A DNA stretch of 45,646 bases from Chitinophaga pinensis (GTDB taxonomy: Bacteria > Bacteroidota > Bacteroidia > CAMBQF01): assembly GCA_945869825.1 (NCBI GenBank), contig CAMBQF010000005.1:1-45646 (forward strand), given 5' to 3'. The notes under the pieces are model-generated. The model did no database searches and was not told where the DNA came from. It was given only the letters and a program-made list of their open reading frames with translations. Below are positions 15,737 to 24,542 of this stretch, one piece after another; within the stretch, counting starts at the first letter, position 1; every line of letters starts with the position of its first letter. The position numbers were made by a program, and so were the translations under genes.

Positions 15737-18337
15737 ATGCGTTTGTTGGTACTATACATAACATTGTTTTTCCTGCTTGTGGTGGTGGCCCAATCGGCAT
15801 ACGCTACCCATAACCGTGCGGGCGAGGTTACGTACCGACAAATAGGCTCTTTTACCTACGAGGTTACTATTGTTACTTACACCAAAATAAGCAGCCCTGC
15901 CGACAGGCCCCGCCTGCTTTTGCATTGGGGTGATAACAGTGCCGACTCATTAGACCGTGTGAGCGAAACCCCTGTGGGGAACGATACCAAGGTGAACAAA
16001 TATGTGGGCACGCATACCTACCCGGGTGCCGATACCTACATTATGTATTTTGAAGACCCTAACCGTAATGGAGGGGTGATCAATATCCCCAACTCTATCA
16101 ATGTGGCGTTTTATGTGCAAACCACGCTGGTTATAAACCCGTTTACGGGCTTTAACTCCTCGCCTATATTGCTAAACCCGCCGATAGACGATGCCTGCGT
16201 GAATAAGAAGTTTATCCATAACCCAGCAGCGTTTGATTTGGATGGCGACAGCCTGGCCTATAAGTTGGTAGAGTGTAGGGGCGAGGATGGGCTTTTTATT
16301 CCGGGTTTTACTTTTCCGGCAGCTAACGTATCGTTTACTATTGATGCCTTTACGGGCGATTTAGTTTGGGACTCGCCCCAAAGCCTGGGCGAGTTTAATG
16401 TGGCGATATTGATTGAAGAATGGCGCGATGGGATATTAGTTGGCTCTTTGGTGCGCGATATGCAGATACGGGTGCTTGATTGTGATAATAATCCACCGGT
16501 AATAACCACCCAAACGCAACTGTGTGTAGAGGCGGGTACGCTGCTATCGTTACCTTTTTTAGTAACCGACCCTGATGGGGATGTGATAACCCTATCTGCT
16601 GCCGGCGGTCCGTTTTTATTAAACCCTGCCCCGCAAATACTTGCGCCGGTTACTGTTGCTACCCCGTATGAAGATACTTTAACCTGGCAAACCGCCTGCA
16701 GCCATGTGCGCAAGCAGCCTTACCAGATAAGCCTGAAGGCACAGGACGATGGCATGCCCATAAAGCTGGTAGATATTAAAACGGTGCAGATAACGGTTGT
16801 AGGCCCCGCACCGCAAAACGTGGCTGTAAATCCTGTGGGCAATACCATGGTGGTTAGCTGGGCAGAGCATACGTGCGATAATGTGGTGGGCTATAAAATT
16901 TACCGCCGCGAAGGCTTTTTTGGCTATGTGCATGGCCCTTGCGAAACGGGCGTGCCTGCCTATACGGGCTATACGCTTATTGCAACTACCGACAGCATTA
17001 TTGATACCCTGATAGTAGATAACAACAACGGGGCGGGGTTAAACCATGGTACCGACTATTGCTATATGATTGTGGCGGTGTTTCCTGATGGGGCAGAGAG
17101 CTATGCATCGGCAGAGGTATGTTCTGAACTGGTGAAGGATATACCCGTAATTACCAATGCAAGCATTACGGCAACCGATGGCAGTAACGGTACGATGTAT
17201 GTGGCATGGAGCAAGCCAATACAGATAAATGCAATTACCGCACCAGGCCCATACATCTACCATATTTACCGTGGCACAGGGCTTAATTTTACTAACCCGG
17301 TGTTGATAGATTCATTGTTTAGCCTGAATGATACGACGTATAACGATGTGGGGTTGAATACGGTGAATAACCCATATACCTACCACATCGATCTGATAAA
17401 TAATACCCCCGGCAACCGTTTTAAAATGGGGGCTTCTACTGTGGCATCGTCGGTTTTTTTAAGTGTTGTACCGGCTGATAACGAGTGCCAGCTATCATGG
17501 AATTTAGATGTGCCCTGGAACAATACATTTTACGAGGTTTACCGCAAAGCACCGGGCCAACCAACGTTTACCTTCTTAGATACTACATCAACCCAAACAT
17601 ATAGTGATAACGGCCTTGCCAACGGTAGCCAGTATTGCTACTATATCAAGAGCATTGGTGGGTACTCAGCCAGTGGGTTTGTAAACCCTATAGAGAACCT
17701 TTCGCAAGAGGTGTGTGGCACACCGCTGGATACGATACCGCCTTGTCCGCCGCTTATTAGTGTTGAATCGTCGTGCGATGATGACCAGAATATAGTAAGC
17801 TGGCACCCACAGGCCTTGCCTTGTGCCGATGAGGTGGTGCAGTATACGCTGTACTACAAAGGCCGCTTCGATTTGCCGTACGAGGTAATTGGCACTTTTG
17901 CGCCTAACGATACATCGTTTATCCATGCCAATCTAACAGCATCGGTGGCGGCGTGTTACTATGTAACGGCTACCGACTCGGCGGGGAATGAGAGCAGCCC
18001 ATCGATTGAATGGTGTGTGGATAATTGCCCAAGCTACACCCTGCCTAACGTGTTTACACCCGATAACAACGGGATAAACGATGTGTTCCGCCCGTTCCCC
18101 TACAAATATGTGCAGAGTGTGGATATGACCATTTACAGCCGTTGGGGTAATAAGGTTTTTGGTACCAAGAATGCTGATATATTGTGGAAAGGCACGTTTG
18201 ACAATGGCGCCAAGCCTTGCTCATCGGGCACATATTACTATGTTGGCGAAGTGTATGAAATAACGCTTTACGGTATTGTACCCCGCAAAATTGCCGGGTA
18301 TGTAGAATTAATAATGGTAGAGCCAGTTAATGATTAA
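15737..18337 (+). CDS. Large surface protein with fibronectin III-like repeats and type B (gliding-associated) T9SS tail
   Basis: 866 aa from the ATG at 15737; a TTG 18 bases upstream is in frame but less likely. A signal peptide (RLLVLYITLFFLLVVVAQSAYA) is followed by a region typical of Bacteroidota surface proteins (THNRAGEVTYRQIG...YEVTIVTYTK). Several fibronectin III-like units with paired Cys follow (VVSWAEHTCDNVVGYKIYRRE; CQLSWNLDVPWNNTFYEVYRK; QNIVSWHPQALPC). The last ~90 residues are the gliding-motility-associated C-terminal domain: LPNVFTPDNNGINDVFRP, IYSRWGNKVF, WKGTFDNG, SGTYYYVGEV. This tail is of the type B sorting class. Adhesion or cell-surface enzyme-free scaffolding is the likely role. 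riboflavin synthase starts 7 bases after the stop. Confidence 0.87.
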   Translation: MRLLVLYITLFFLLVVVAQSAYATHNRAGEVTYRQIGSFTYEVTIVTYTKISSPADRPRLLLHWGDNSADSLDRVSETPVGNDTKVNKYVGTHTYPGADTYIMYFEDPNRNGGVINIPNSINVAFYVQTTLVINPFTGFNSSPILLNPPIDDACVNKKFIHNPAAFDLDGDSLAYKLVECRGEDGLFIPGFTFPAANVSFTIDAFTGDLVWDSPQSLGEFNVAILIEEWRDGILVGSLVRDMQIRVLDCDNNPPVITTQTQLCVEAGTLLSLPFLVTDPDGDVITLSAAGGPFLLNPAPQILAPVTVATPYEDTLTWQTACSHVRKQPYQISLKAQDDGMPIKLVDIKTVQITVVGPAPQNVAVNPVGNTMVVSWAEHTCDNVVGYKIYRREGFFGYVHGPCETGVPAYTGYTLIATTDSIIDTLIVDNNNGAGLNHGTDYCYMIVAVFPDGAESYASAEVCSELVKDIPVITNASITATDGSNGTMYVAWSKPIQINAITAPGPYIYHIYRGTGLNFTNPVLIDSLFSLNDTTYNDVGLNTVNNPYTYHIDLINNTPGNRFKMGASTVASSVFLSVVPADNECQLSWNLDVPWNNTFYEVYRKAPGQPTFTFLDTTSTQTYSDNGLANGSQYCYYIKSIGGYSASGFVNPIENLSQEVCGTPLDTIPPCPPLISVESSCDDDQNIVSWHPQALPCADEVVQYTLYYKGRFDLPYEVIGTFAPNDTSFIHANLTASVAACYYVTATDSAGNESSPSIEWCVDNCPSYTLPNVFTPDNNGINDVFRPFPYKYVQSVDMTIYSRWGNKVFGTKNADILWKGTFDNGAKPCSSGTYYYVGEVYEITLYGIVPRKIAGYVELIMVEPVND

Positions 18338-18344
18338 TCAGAAG

Positions 18345-18941
18345 ATGTTTACAGGAATTATAGAATCAATGGGCATAGTGGTAGCCCTGCAACCTAAGGG
18401 AAGCAACCTTGATATTACGGTAGAATGCCCTTTTACCCATGAGTTGAAAATTGACCAAAGCCTGGCCCATAATGGGGTGTGCTTAACGGTAGTTGCTATA
18501 AGCGATGCACAGTATACCGTTACGGCTATTGATGAAACGTTGAAACGCTCTAACCTTGGGCAGTTGCAACCCGGTACTAACATAAACCTGGAACGCTGCC
18601 TTAGGGTAGGCGACAGGCTTGATGGGCACATGGTGCAAGGCCATGTAGACACTATGGGCGAGTGTGTGGAGGTGCGCGAAGCCGATGGCAGCTGGTTGTT
18701 TGCATTTAAACACCCGCAAGGCCCCGGTTTTATGACGGTGGCTAAAGGTTCTATCTGCATAAACGGCGTTAGCCTAACGGTGGTAGATTCAGGTGCTGAT
18801 ACCTTTTCGGTAGCTATTATACCCTATACCTATGAGTATACCAATTTTAAGGATTTAAAAGCGGGCGATAAGGTAAACCTGGAGTTTGATATTGTAGGTA
18901 AGTACCTGCAAAAAAGGGCTGCGGGTTACAGTAACCTATAA
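18345..18941 (+). CDS. ribE: Riboflavin synthase alpha subunit
   Basis: 198 aa from MFTGIIESMG, the invariant family N terminus; the frame open from 18330 overlaps the previous gene and is rejected. The enzyme dismutates two 6,7-dimethyl-8-ribityllumazine molecules to riboflavin. Two lumazine-binding repeats are visible, each with a SLAHNGVCLTV / SICINGVSLTV signature, and GHMVQGHVD between them. The other rib genes are not adjacent. The 3' end overlaps the convergent glycosyltransferase by 16 bp. Confidence 0.96.
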   Translation: MFTGIIESMGIVVALQPKGSNLDITVECPFTHELKIDQSLAHNGVCLTVVAISDAQYTVTAIDETLKRSNLGQLQPGTNINLERCLRVGDRLDGHMVQGHVDTMGECVEVREADGSWLFAFKHPQGPGFMTVAKGSICINGVSLTVVDSGADTFSVAIIPYTYEYTNFKDLKAGDKVNLEFDIVGKYLQKRAAGYSNL

Positions 18942-19798
18942 TTCTTATACTCCCCAATGCGCCAGCCAGTAAGGCGTTCTATTAAGCCCGTAATGCGGTA
19001 TTTTAATGGTGTTTTTATTCCCTTTGTAGGGTCGTAGGTAAAGTGCCAGTTGGTGGTGGCTATGCGCGGCTGCATAACAGCCGGATGTGTCCCCTTAAAA
19101 TGATTCAGCGTATCTATTTGCGAGTAGTCAAATTCATTAGCAGTGCCTACGTTCTCTTGGAGCCACTCATCGCCGTGCCAAAGGCGGTGAAAAGCATGCT
19201 GCTTGGCCTGTTGCTTATCGGGTGGTTTTACCCAGCCATAGTGGTGTATAACGCCACCACAGTGTTTAACATTCAGCTTACGGTTTTCAATCCTAAAGCC
19301 CTGTGCATCGCGGTACGATTGGATGCCCCGGTGCTTGCGCACCACACGCACCTCTCGCCTGTACCAGCGGCGCGAGCCGCCTACATAATCGTACGAGCCG
19401 TAGAAGTGAATATAGTCGAATAGTAAGCCTTCTACCTTACTATCGTCCTTGTATTTCAGCATGGCCTGTTTAACCGATGCTACGCTATCCTCATGCAGCA
19501 CCTCGTCGCCCTGAATGTAGAAACACCAGTCGGCTTGGGGGTTAATGGCATTGTAGGCCTTTTGTGTTTCATCGGCCAGCACCTTGCCGCCCTCGCGCAG
19601 GCTATCGTCCCAAACAGTATCTACAATCCTGATTTTGGGGCTGCCTATGTCCTCTATCAACTGTCTTGTCCCATCCTCTGAATTACCCACAGCCACTACC
19701 ACCTCATCGCACAACGGCAGTATAGACGTTATCGCCTCTACAATGGGGTAATCGTACTTTATGGCATTGCGTATGAATGTGAAGCCGGAGATAAACAT
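18926..19798 (-). CDS. Family 2-type glycosyltransferase
   Basis: 290 aa from the ATG at 19798 (MFISGFTFIRNA), the usual start of the GT-A fold; the eight upstream codons read hydrophobic but add nothing to the fold. Visible are FIRNAIKYDYPIVEAITSI, DEVVVAVGNSEDGTRQLI and a QGDEVL segment in the place of the nucleotide-sugar DxD motif. The C-terminal half (VVRKHRGIQSYRDAQGFRI, HHYGWVKPP, HAFHRLWHGDEW) is rich in His and Trp. Sugar donor and acceptor are unknown. It ends convergently inside ribE. A TATATTTG box (19812-19805, minus) lies 6 bases before the ATG. Confidence 0.85.
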   Translation of the reverse strand: MFISGFTFIRNAIKYDYPIVEAITSILPLCDEVVVAVGNSEDGTRQLIEDIGSPKIRIVDTVWDDSLREGGKVLADETQKAYNAINPQADWCFYIQGDEVLHEDSVASVKQAMLKYKDDSKVEGLLFDYIHFYGSYDYVGGSRRWYRREVRVVRKHRGIQSYRDAQGFRIENRKLNVKHCGGVIHHYGWVKPPDKQQAKQHAFHRLWHGDEWLQENVGTANEFDYSQIDTLNHFKGTHPAVMQPRIATTNWHFTYDPTKGIKTPLKYRITGLIERLTGWRIGEYKNYRLL

Positions 19799-20023
19799 GG
19801 TTGGCAAATATAGGATAATCAACTAATGCATAGTTCAGAATACAAAATGCATGATTTAAATCGAATTGGTGTGGGCTTCTGAAACCATTGCTGTTGTAGT
19901 AAAAATTTGAGTTTTTGCAATGCTTTTTTATGTCGGATTGCATGCGTTTTTCAGGGTAATTGATTTAAGCAAACATCAATTGATAATGCAGTAGAAATCA
20001 ACTTGCCTGCTAATACAAACACC

Positions 20024-20056
20024 TTAACCCCTCTTTTTTGTAGAAAGAAGGGTTAA
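20024..20056. terminator. Terminator-like hairpin in intergenic DNA
   Basis: ttaaccc.tcttt pairs with aaagaagggttaa around a short loop; a run of T lies inside the left arm. It is not directly behind any annotated gene end. Confidence 0.35.
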
Positions 20057-20212
20057 AGCGGATATCATAGTTTTGTTTTAGTCTACTTAGCTTGGATGGG
20101 AGGGAGGCTTTTTTCGACTTTTAGTTCAACTACTTTAATCATTGCGAATGGTTAATTTCTTTACACTAACTATTCCTCATTCTTTTAATTCTTTTGCCTT
20201 TTAATTCAAAAG

Positions 20213-20224
20213 TGCTGTACAGCA
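20213..20224. promoter_or_regulatory. 12-bp perfect palindrome upstream of the polymerase gene
   Basis: tgctgtacagca, about 180 bases before the polymerase ATG. The core CTGTACAG recalls half-sites of SOS boxes, but spacing differs from the known E. coli box; function is a guess. Confidence 0.25.
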
Positions 20225-20363
20225 ATATTATTCTGTTTCCTGAATAACCCCTCAGGCTGGGTGTCACTGGTGTAAATTGCAATTACGGGTACAAAGATAC
20301 TATAATAAGATTCATTTGTCAAGCAAAAAATAATTATTGTTAATAAAATGTACGGGATTTTGA

Positions 20364-20396
20364 TTGATAAATTAACCTTGTTCTGCCTTATCTTTA
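20364..20396 (+). promoter_or_regulatory. Promoter of the Y-family polymerase gene
   Basis: TTG (20364-20366), 22 nt, TATCTTTA (20389-20396; one mismatch to TAnnTTTG). The ATG begins 5 bases later, so the transcript is predicted to be leaderless. Confidence 0.5.
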
Positions 20397-20400
20397 CAGT

Positions 20401-21687
20401 ATGATTCTTTTTATAGACATGAACAGCTTTTTTGCTACTTGCGAGCAGCAATATAATTACTACCTGCGTGGCAGGCCGGTGGGTGTTTGTGTGTATACGG
20501 GTAAGTACGGGGCTATTATTGCCCCATCAATAGAGGCTAAAAGGTTTGGTGTGAAAACTGGTATGCGCCTGAACGATGCCATGCAGCTTTGTCCTGATTT
20601 GGTACCGCTGGAAACAAATTCTGGCCGCTACCGCGAGGTGCATGTTAAGATTATGAATGTGCTGCGCAAATATTCGGGCGATGTGATACCTAAGAGTATT
20701 GACGAGGCTATTGTAGACTTGCAACACCATAAGCACCTTTACAAAAATCTTGACGATATGAAGAGGTTGGCGAACCAGATAAAGGAGGATATCCGTGGTA
20801 TTGGCGATTACCTTAAATGTTCGATAGGTATTGCTCCCAACGCCTTTTTGGCTAAGCTGGCCAGCGATTTGCAAAAGCCTGACGGGTTGAGCATTATTAC
20901 GCCTGAGAATATTGACGAGGTACTGTCCAGGCTAAAGCTGACTGACCTGCCGGGGATTGCCGATGCGATGTCCAACAGGCTGATAAACGCGGGTATTGAT
21001 ACGCCGCTGAAACTGCGCTATGCTGACCCTGCCGTGCTAAAGGTGGCCTGCCAAAGTATTGTGGGTGTATATTGGCATTACAGGCTCAATTTTTCGGAGG
21101 TTGACTTATCGTCTAATCCCTATAAAAATATGCAGGCCATGAGGCAGCTGTCGCGCGAGCAGCGTGCATCGCCCGAATCGATAGAGAACATATTTATAGC
21201 CCTGTGCATGAAGCTGGAAAAACGCATGGTGGCACAGGGGGTTTATTGCAAGGAATTTGGTATGAACATAGCCTACCAAAACGGGCAGCGTTGGAAGTAT
21301 AGCAGCAAAAACGCACCGATACAGGAGGGTACTGTTATTTACCATACGCTGAAAGCGCAGCTGGATAAGTATGCCAAGGAACATGGCGGCAAAACGCTGT
21401 TGCACGAGGGTATTGCGGGCATAGGTATAAACGTAAGCGACTTTGTTACGGCTGATGTGCTACAGGTGGAACTGTTTGAAGATAATGTGAAAAAAGACCA
21501 CCTGCGCAAAGCTGTGTACGACCTTAAAGACCGCTTTGGGTATGATAAGCTGATGCGGGCCATGGAGCTGAAAGAGGGACACTCGGCAGCGTACCAGGAT
21601 TTAATAGGCTTTGGCTCTATTAAGGATATGTATAACGAGGAGGAGTGGGTGAAGAACGGTAATAAAATACAAAACCCCGAAGACTAA
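20401..21687 (+). CDS. Y-family (DinB/ImuB-like) translesion DNA polymerase
   Basis: 428 aa. Catalytic residues are conserved: Asp6 in FIDMNSFFA and Asp101-Glu102 in KSIDEAIVDL, which bind the two magnesium ions. Further landmarks are the nucleotide-binding segment GRPVGVCVYTGKYGAIIAPS (24-43), CSIGIAPNAFLAKLASDLQKP, and the helix-hairpin-helix of the thumb (LPGIADAMSNRLINAGI). The little-finger domain follows to residue ~370 and the C-terminal 50 residues are helical and charged. Y-family enzymes copy past DNA lesions with low fidelity. It is a lone gene, with no imuA or dnaE2 next to it. The exact subfamily (DinB or UmuC-type) is not certain. Confidence 0.88.
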   Translation: MILFIDMNSFFATCEQQYNYYLRGRPVGVCVYTGKYGAIIAPSIEAKRFGVKTGMRLNDAMQLCPDLVPLETNSGRYREVHVKIMNVLRKYSGDVIPKSIDEAIVDLQHHKHLYKNLDDMKRLANQIKEDIRGIGDYLKCSIGIAPNAFLAKLASDLQKPDGLSIITPENIDEVLSRLKLTDLPGIADAMSNRLINAGIDTPLKLRYADPAVLKVACQSIVGVYWHYRLNFSEVDLSSNPYKNMQAMRQLSREQRASPESIENIFIALCMKLEKRMVAQGVYCKEFGMNIAYQNGQRWKYSSKNAPIQEGTVIYHTLKAQLDKYAKEHGGKTLLHEGIAGIGINVSDFVTADVLQVELFEDNVKKDHLRKAVYDLKDRFGYDKLMRAMELKEGHSAAYQDLIGFGSIKDMYNEEEWVKNGNKIQNPED

Positions 21688-21701
21688 GTCTGCGGGGTTT
21701 G
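21672..21701. terminator. Bidirectional terminator between polymerase and efp
   Basis: aaaccccgaagac pairs imperfectly with gtctgcggggttt; the hairpin includes the polymerase stop codon and lies 22 bases beyond the convergent efp stop. Confidence 0.6.
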
Positions 21702-21722
21702 CAATGCTATTAGTAAGGCTAA

Positions 21723-22283
21723 TTATTTAACGCGCTCCATGTATTCACCGGTGGTGGTGTCTACGCGGATAATTTCGCCTGTGTTTACAAACAATGGTAT
21801 CATAACCTCTGCACCTGTTTCAACCTTTGCAGGCTTAAGGGTGCGGGTAGCGGTATCGCCACGTACGCCAGGCTCGGTATAGGTAACTTCAAGCTCAACG
21901 TGTTTTGGCGGCTGAACAAAGATTACATCGTCGCCATTGAAAGCCATGTCGACACTGGTGTTTTCTTTAATGTATTTAGCGGCATCGCCTATAATGCTTT
22001 CAGCTACCGGAATTTGCTCATACGTTTCGTTATCCATGCAGATAAAGTCGTCGCCCTCGCGGTACAGGTATTGCATTGGGCGCATCTCTACGCGAACCAA
22101 ATCAACCTCCTCATCAGGACGGAAACGGTTTTCTAATTGCCTGCCGGTGCGTACGTTACGCATTACCGCCTGGTAAAACGCACGTAGGTTGCCGGGGGTG
22201 CGGTGTTGTAATTCAACTATCTTCATCAACTCGCCGTTAAAGCGAATAAAGTTTCCTGTAGAAAGGTCGCTTGTCTTTGCCAT
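21723..22283 (-). CDS. efp: Elongation factor P with non-lysine tip loop
   Basis: 186 aa, normal three-domain EF-P: N-terminal KOW-like domain (FIRFNGELMKIVELQHRTPGNLRAFYQAVMRN), then two OB domains ending in NTGEIIRVDTTTGEYMERVK. EF-P rescues ribosomes stalled at polyproline. In E. coli the loop PGKGQAF carries the modified Lys34; here the loop is PGNLRAF (30-36), so Asn32 stands at the lysine position and Arg34 lies two residues on. Either a lineage-specific loop acts unmodified or the arginine is used. A TACCTTTG box on the minus strand (22309-22302) is a likely -7 element. Confidence 0.95.
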   Translation of the reverse strand: MAKTSDLSTGNFIRFNGELMKIVELQHRTPGNLRAFYQAVMRNVRTGRQLENRFRPDEEVDLVRVEMRPMQYLYREGDDFICMDNETYEQIPVAESIIGDAAKYIKENTSVDMAFNGDDVIFVQPPKHVELEVTYTEPGVRGDTATRTLKPAKVETGAEVMIPLFVNTGEIIRVDTTTGEYMERVK

Positions 22284-22339
22284 AAAAATTTATTTGGGAT
22301 ACAAAGGTAACTATTTTGGGTAAATAAGTGTAATGTGCC

Positions 22340-22402
22340 GCGGTAAAATCCCCCATCCGAACTTAACATTGCGGATACCCTCTTTAAAAAGGGGGACCTT
22401 AA
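22340..22402. repeat. Intergenic palindromic element
   Basis: Nested inverted pieces: ccccc...ggggg outside and atccg...cggat inside. Similar GC-rich hairpins occur at 32421-32450 and 33521-33600, which suggests dispersed elements; the sequences are not identical. It may also end the GlcD-type oxidase... transcript, whose stop is at 22411. Confidence 0.45.
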
Positions 22403-22410
22403 AAAGCAGG

Positions 22411-23811
22411 TTAAAATATCTTCCCGGGGTTTAGTATGCCCTTAGGGTCGAACACCTGCTTGATGCCTTTTTGCAGGGATAGCGATGTTTCGCCAAAGGC
22501 AATATCCATATAGGGCTTTTGCACCCAGCCTATGCCATGCTCGCCCGATAGGGTACCGCCTAATGAAACAGTAAGCTCAAATAACTGACGGATAGCCTTA
22601 GGTAGTTCGTTCTTCCATACATCGTCGGTAAGGTCGCCCTTAACAATGTTAATGTGGAGGTTGCCATCGCCGGCATGGCCGTAGCATACGCTTTTAAAGC
22701 CGTAGGCCGCGCCAATATCTTTAACGCCCTTAAGCAGTTTAGCCAATTCGGCACGGGGCACTACGGTGTCTTCCTCTTTATAAACCGAGTTGGACTTAAC
22801 CGCCTCGGCTACGCTGCGGCGCATTTTCCAGAGAACGTCTTTTTCGGCGGCGCTCTCGGCAAACAGCACCTCGCCTGCATCAAAAGCCTGCATCACTTCG
22901 GTTATCCGCTCGCAGTCTTTAAACAGTACATCCATATCGCTGCCATCTACCTCTATCAGCAAATGGGCTTTTACATCAGGTTCTACTGTTACGGCAATAT
23001 CGGTGCGGAATTGCAGCACCCAGTCTATAGCATCGCGCTCCATAAACTCCATAGCCGATGGAACTATACCGGCACGGAACACGGCAGATACGGCTTCGCA
23101 AGCCCTTTCGGCAGAATAGAACGGCACCAGCATTACCAGGTTAAAGGCAGGGGCGGGTATTAGCTTTAACACTATTTGGGTTACTATGCCCAGGGTACCC
23201 TCGCTGCCCACCATTAGCTGGGTTAGGTTATAGCCGGTTGAGTTTTTTAAGGTGTTGGCTCCTGTCCATATTATTTCGCCGTTGGCTAATACCACTTGCA
23301 GGTTTAGTACATAGTCTTTTACCACGCCGTACTTAACCGCCCGTGGCCCGCCCGAGTTGTGGGCTATGTTGCCACCAATAAAGCACGACCCGCGGCTTGA
23401 TGGGTCTGGAGGATAATAAAGGCCTTTGGCTAAAACGGTTTCTTGTAGCACCTGGGTAATAACGCCGGGTTCTACGGTTACCTGCAGGTTGCGCTCGTCA
23501 ATCTCCACAATCTTGTTAAACCGCTCCATGCTTAGGATAACTCCGCCATGCACAGGCAATGCCGCGCCGCTTAAGCCCGTACCGCCACCGCGGGTGGTAA
23601 CGGGTATATTACTATCGTTGCAATGTTTTACTATGGCAGAAATCTCGGCAGCATTGGCGGGCTTTAGTACCACCTCGGGTAAATACACCAGGTCTTCGGT
23701 TTCGTCGTGGCCGTAGTTGCGCAGGGCTTCGCTATCGGTTAAAACAAAGGCGTTGCCAAGGGTGGTTTGGAAGAATGATATATCTGCTGAGGTAATTGCC
23801 GCAAATTGCAT
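22411..23811 (-). CDS. FAD-linked oxidase, GlcD / D-lactate dehydrogenase type
   Basis: 466 aa. The N-terminal PCMH FAD-binding domain shows VVLKPANAAEISAIVKHCN, TTRGGGTGLSGAALPVHGGVILSM, and GGNIAHNSGGPRAVKYG. The C-terminal oxidase domain has YGHAGDGNLHINI, typical metal/substrate His residues of the GlcD family, and SGEHGIGWVQKPY. These enzymes oxidise 2-hydroxy acids such as glycolate or D-lactate and pass electrons to the quinone pool or an Fe-S partner. A CCG-type Fe-S protein that could serve as such a partner is encoded far away at 36806-37528, so a link is speculative. Single gene by spacing. Confidence 0.92.
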   Translation of the reverse strand: MQFAAITSADISFFQTTLGNAFVLTDSEALRNYGHDETEDLVYLPEVVLKPANAAEISAIVKHCNDSNIPVTTRGGGTGLSGAALPVHGGVILSMERFNKIVEIDERNLQVTVEPGVITQVLQETVLAKGLYYPPDPSSRGSCFIGGNIAHNSGGPRAVKYGVVKDYVLNLQVVLANGEIIWTGANTLKNSTGYNLTQLMVGSEGTLGIVTQIVLKLIPAPAFNLVMLVPFYSAERACEAVSAVFRAGIVPSAMEFMERDAIDWVLQFRTDIAVTVEPDVKAHLLIEVDGSDMDVLFKDCERITEVMQAFDAGEVLFAESAAEKDVLWKMRRSVAEAVKSNSVYKEEDTVVPRAELAKLLKGVKDIGAAYGFKSVCYGHAGDGNLHINIVKGDLTDDVWKNELPKAIRQLFELTVSLGGTLSGEHGIGWVQKPYMDIAFGETSLSLQKGIKQVFDPKGILNPGKIF

Positions 23812-23857
23812 AAGGCTAAATTACGAAAGGTTAAGGCTCATCAGTCTTGTTATTGCT

Positions 23858-23865
23858 TAACTTTG
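23858..23865 (+). promoter_or_regulatory. -7 box candidate of the hemolysin III gene
   Basis: TAACTTTG matches TAnnTTTG, 47 bases before the ATG at 23913. No TTG at proper distance was found. Confidence 0.3.
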
Positions 23866-23912
23866 CAACATATATTTCAACATTCTGAAGCCCTTTTTGT
23901 ATAGTTTATCAT

Positions 23913-24542
23913 ATGTCTGATTACACCCGCAAGCAAGAAATTGCCAATATTGTTACCCATGCTGCCGGCATACTGTTTGGCGCAGTAGCAGTGCCCGTTT
24001 TGTTGTACAATGCAGTAAAAAACCAAACACCGGCTATCCAGCTGTTAGCTATTGCTATTTATGGCTTTTCGTTGCTGTTGGTGTTTAGCACATCTACCAT
24101 TTACCACTCTATTACCAAGCCCAAGCTTAAAAAGCTGTGGCGCAGTATAGACCATATCGCTATTTTCTTTTTAATAGCAGGCTCGGCTACACCCATTGTG
24201 GTGCGCTACGTTCCAGCCGAAACAGCCAAAATGTTTTTGATAGTACAATGGTCGCTGGTTTTAGGTGGAACTATTTTCAAGCTGTTTTTTACGGGCAAAT
24301 TCCGCTTGGTGTCTACCCTCATATATATAGCTATGGGTATGCTGCCCATAGTAATAGGTGCGCCCTTGTTCAAAGCGCTTCCGCCCGAGGTGTACACAGC
24401 TATAATAGTAGGCGGGGTGTTTTACATCACCGGGGCCTATTTCTACATGTCGAAGAGGTTAACCTATAGCCATGCCATATGGCATGTGTTTGTGCTGGGT
24501 GGCAGCATAGCGCACTTTGCCGCTATAGGTAATACTATTTAA
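23913..24542 (+). CDS. Hemolysin III / PAQR-type seven-helix membrane protein
   Basis: 209 aa with about seven hydrophobic helices. Family hallmarks: N-terminal EIANIVTHAAGILFG (His), FSTSTIYHSI (Ser and His), RSIDHIAIFFLIAGSATP (Asp-His), and SHAIWHVFVLGGSIAHF (His pair). These match the zinc-site pattern of the CREST/PAQR superfamily. Bacterial members (TrhA/YqfA) affect membrane fluidity; haemolysis in old reports is probably secondary. The 3' end overlaps the convergent next gene by 8 bp. Confidence 0.88.
   Translation: MSDYTRKQEIANIVTHAAGILFGAVAVPVLLYNAVKNQTPAIQLLAIAIYGFSLLLVFSTSTIYHSITKPKLKKLWRSIDHIAIFFLIAGSATPIVVRYVPAETAKMFLIVQWSLVLGGTIFKLFFTGKFRLVSTLIYIAMGMLPIVIGAPLFKALPPEVYTAIIVGGVFYITGAYFYMSKRLTYSHAIWHVFVLGGSIAHFAAIGNTI

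Larger units (their letters stand above)
19799..20400. other. Gene-free region upstream of the Y-family polymerase
   Basis: About 600 A/T-rich bases. It contains a terminator-like hairpin, a 12-bp perfect palindrome and the polymerase promoter, each listed separately. No open frame with protein-like features was seen. Confidence 0.6.
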
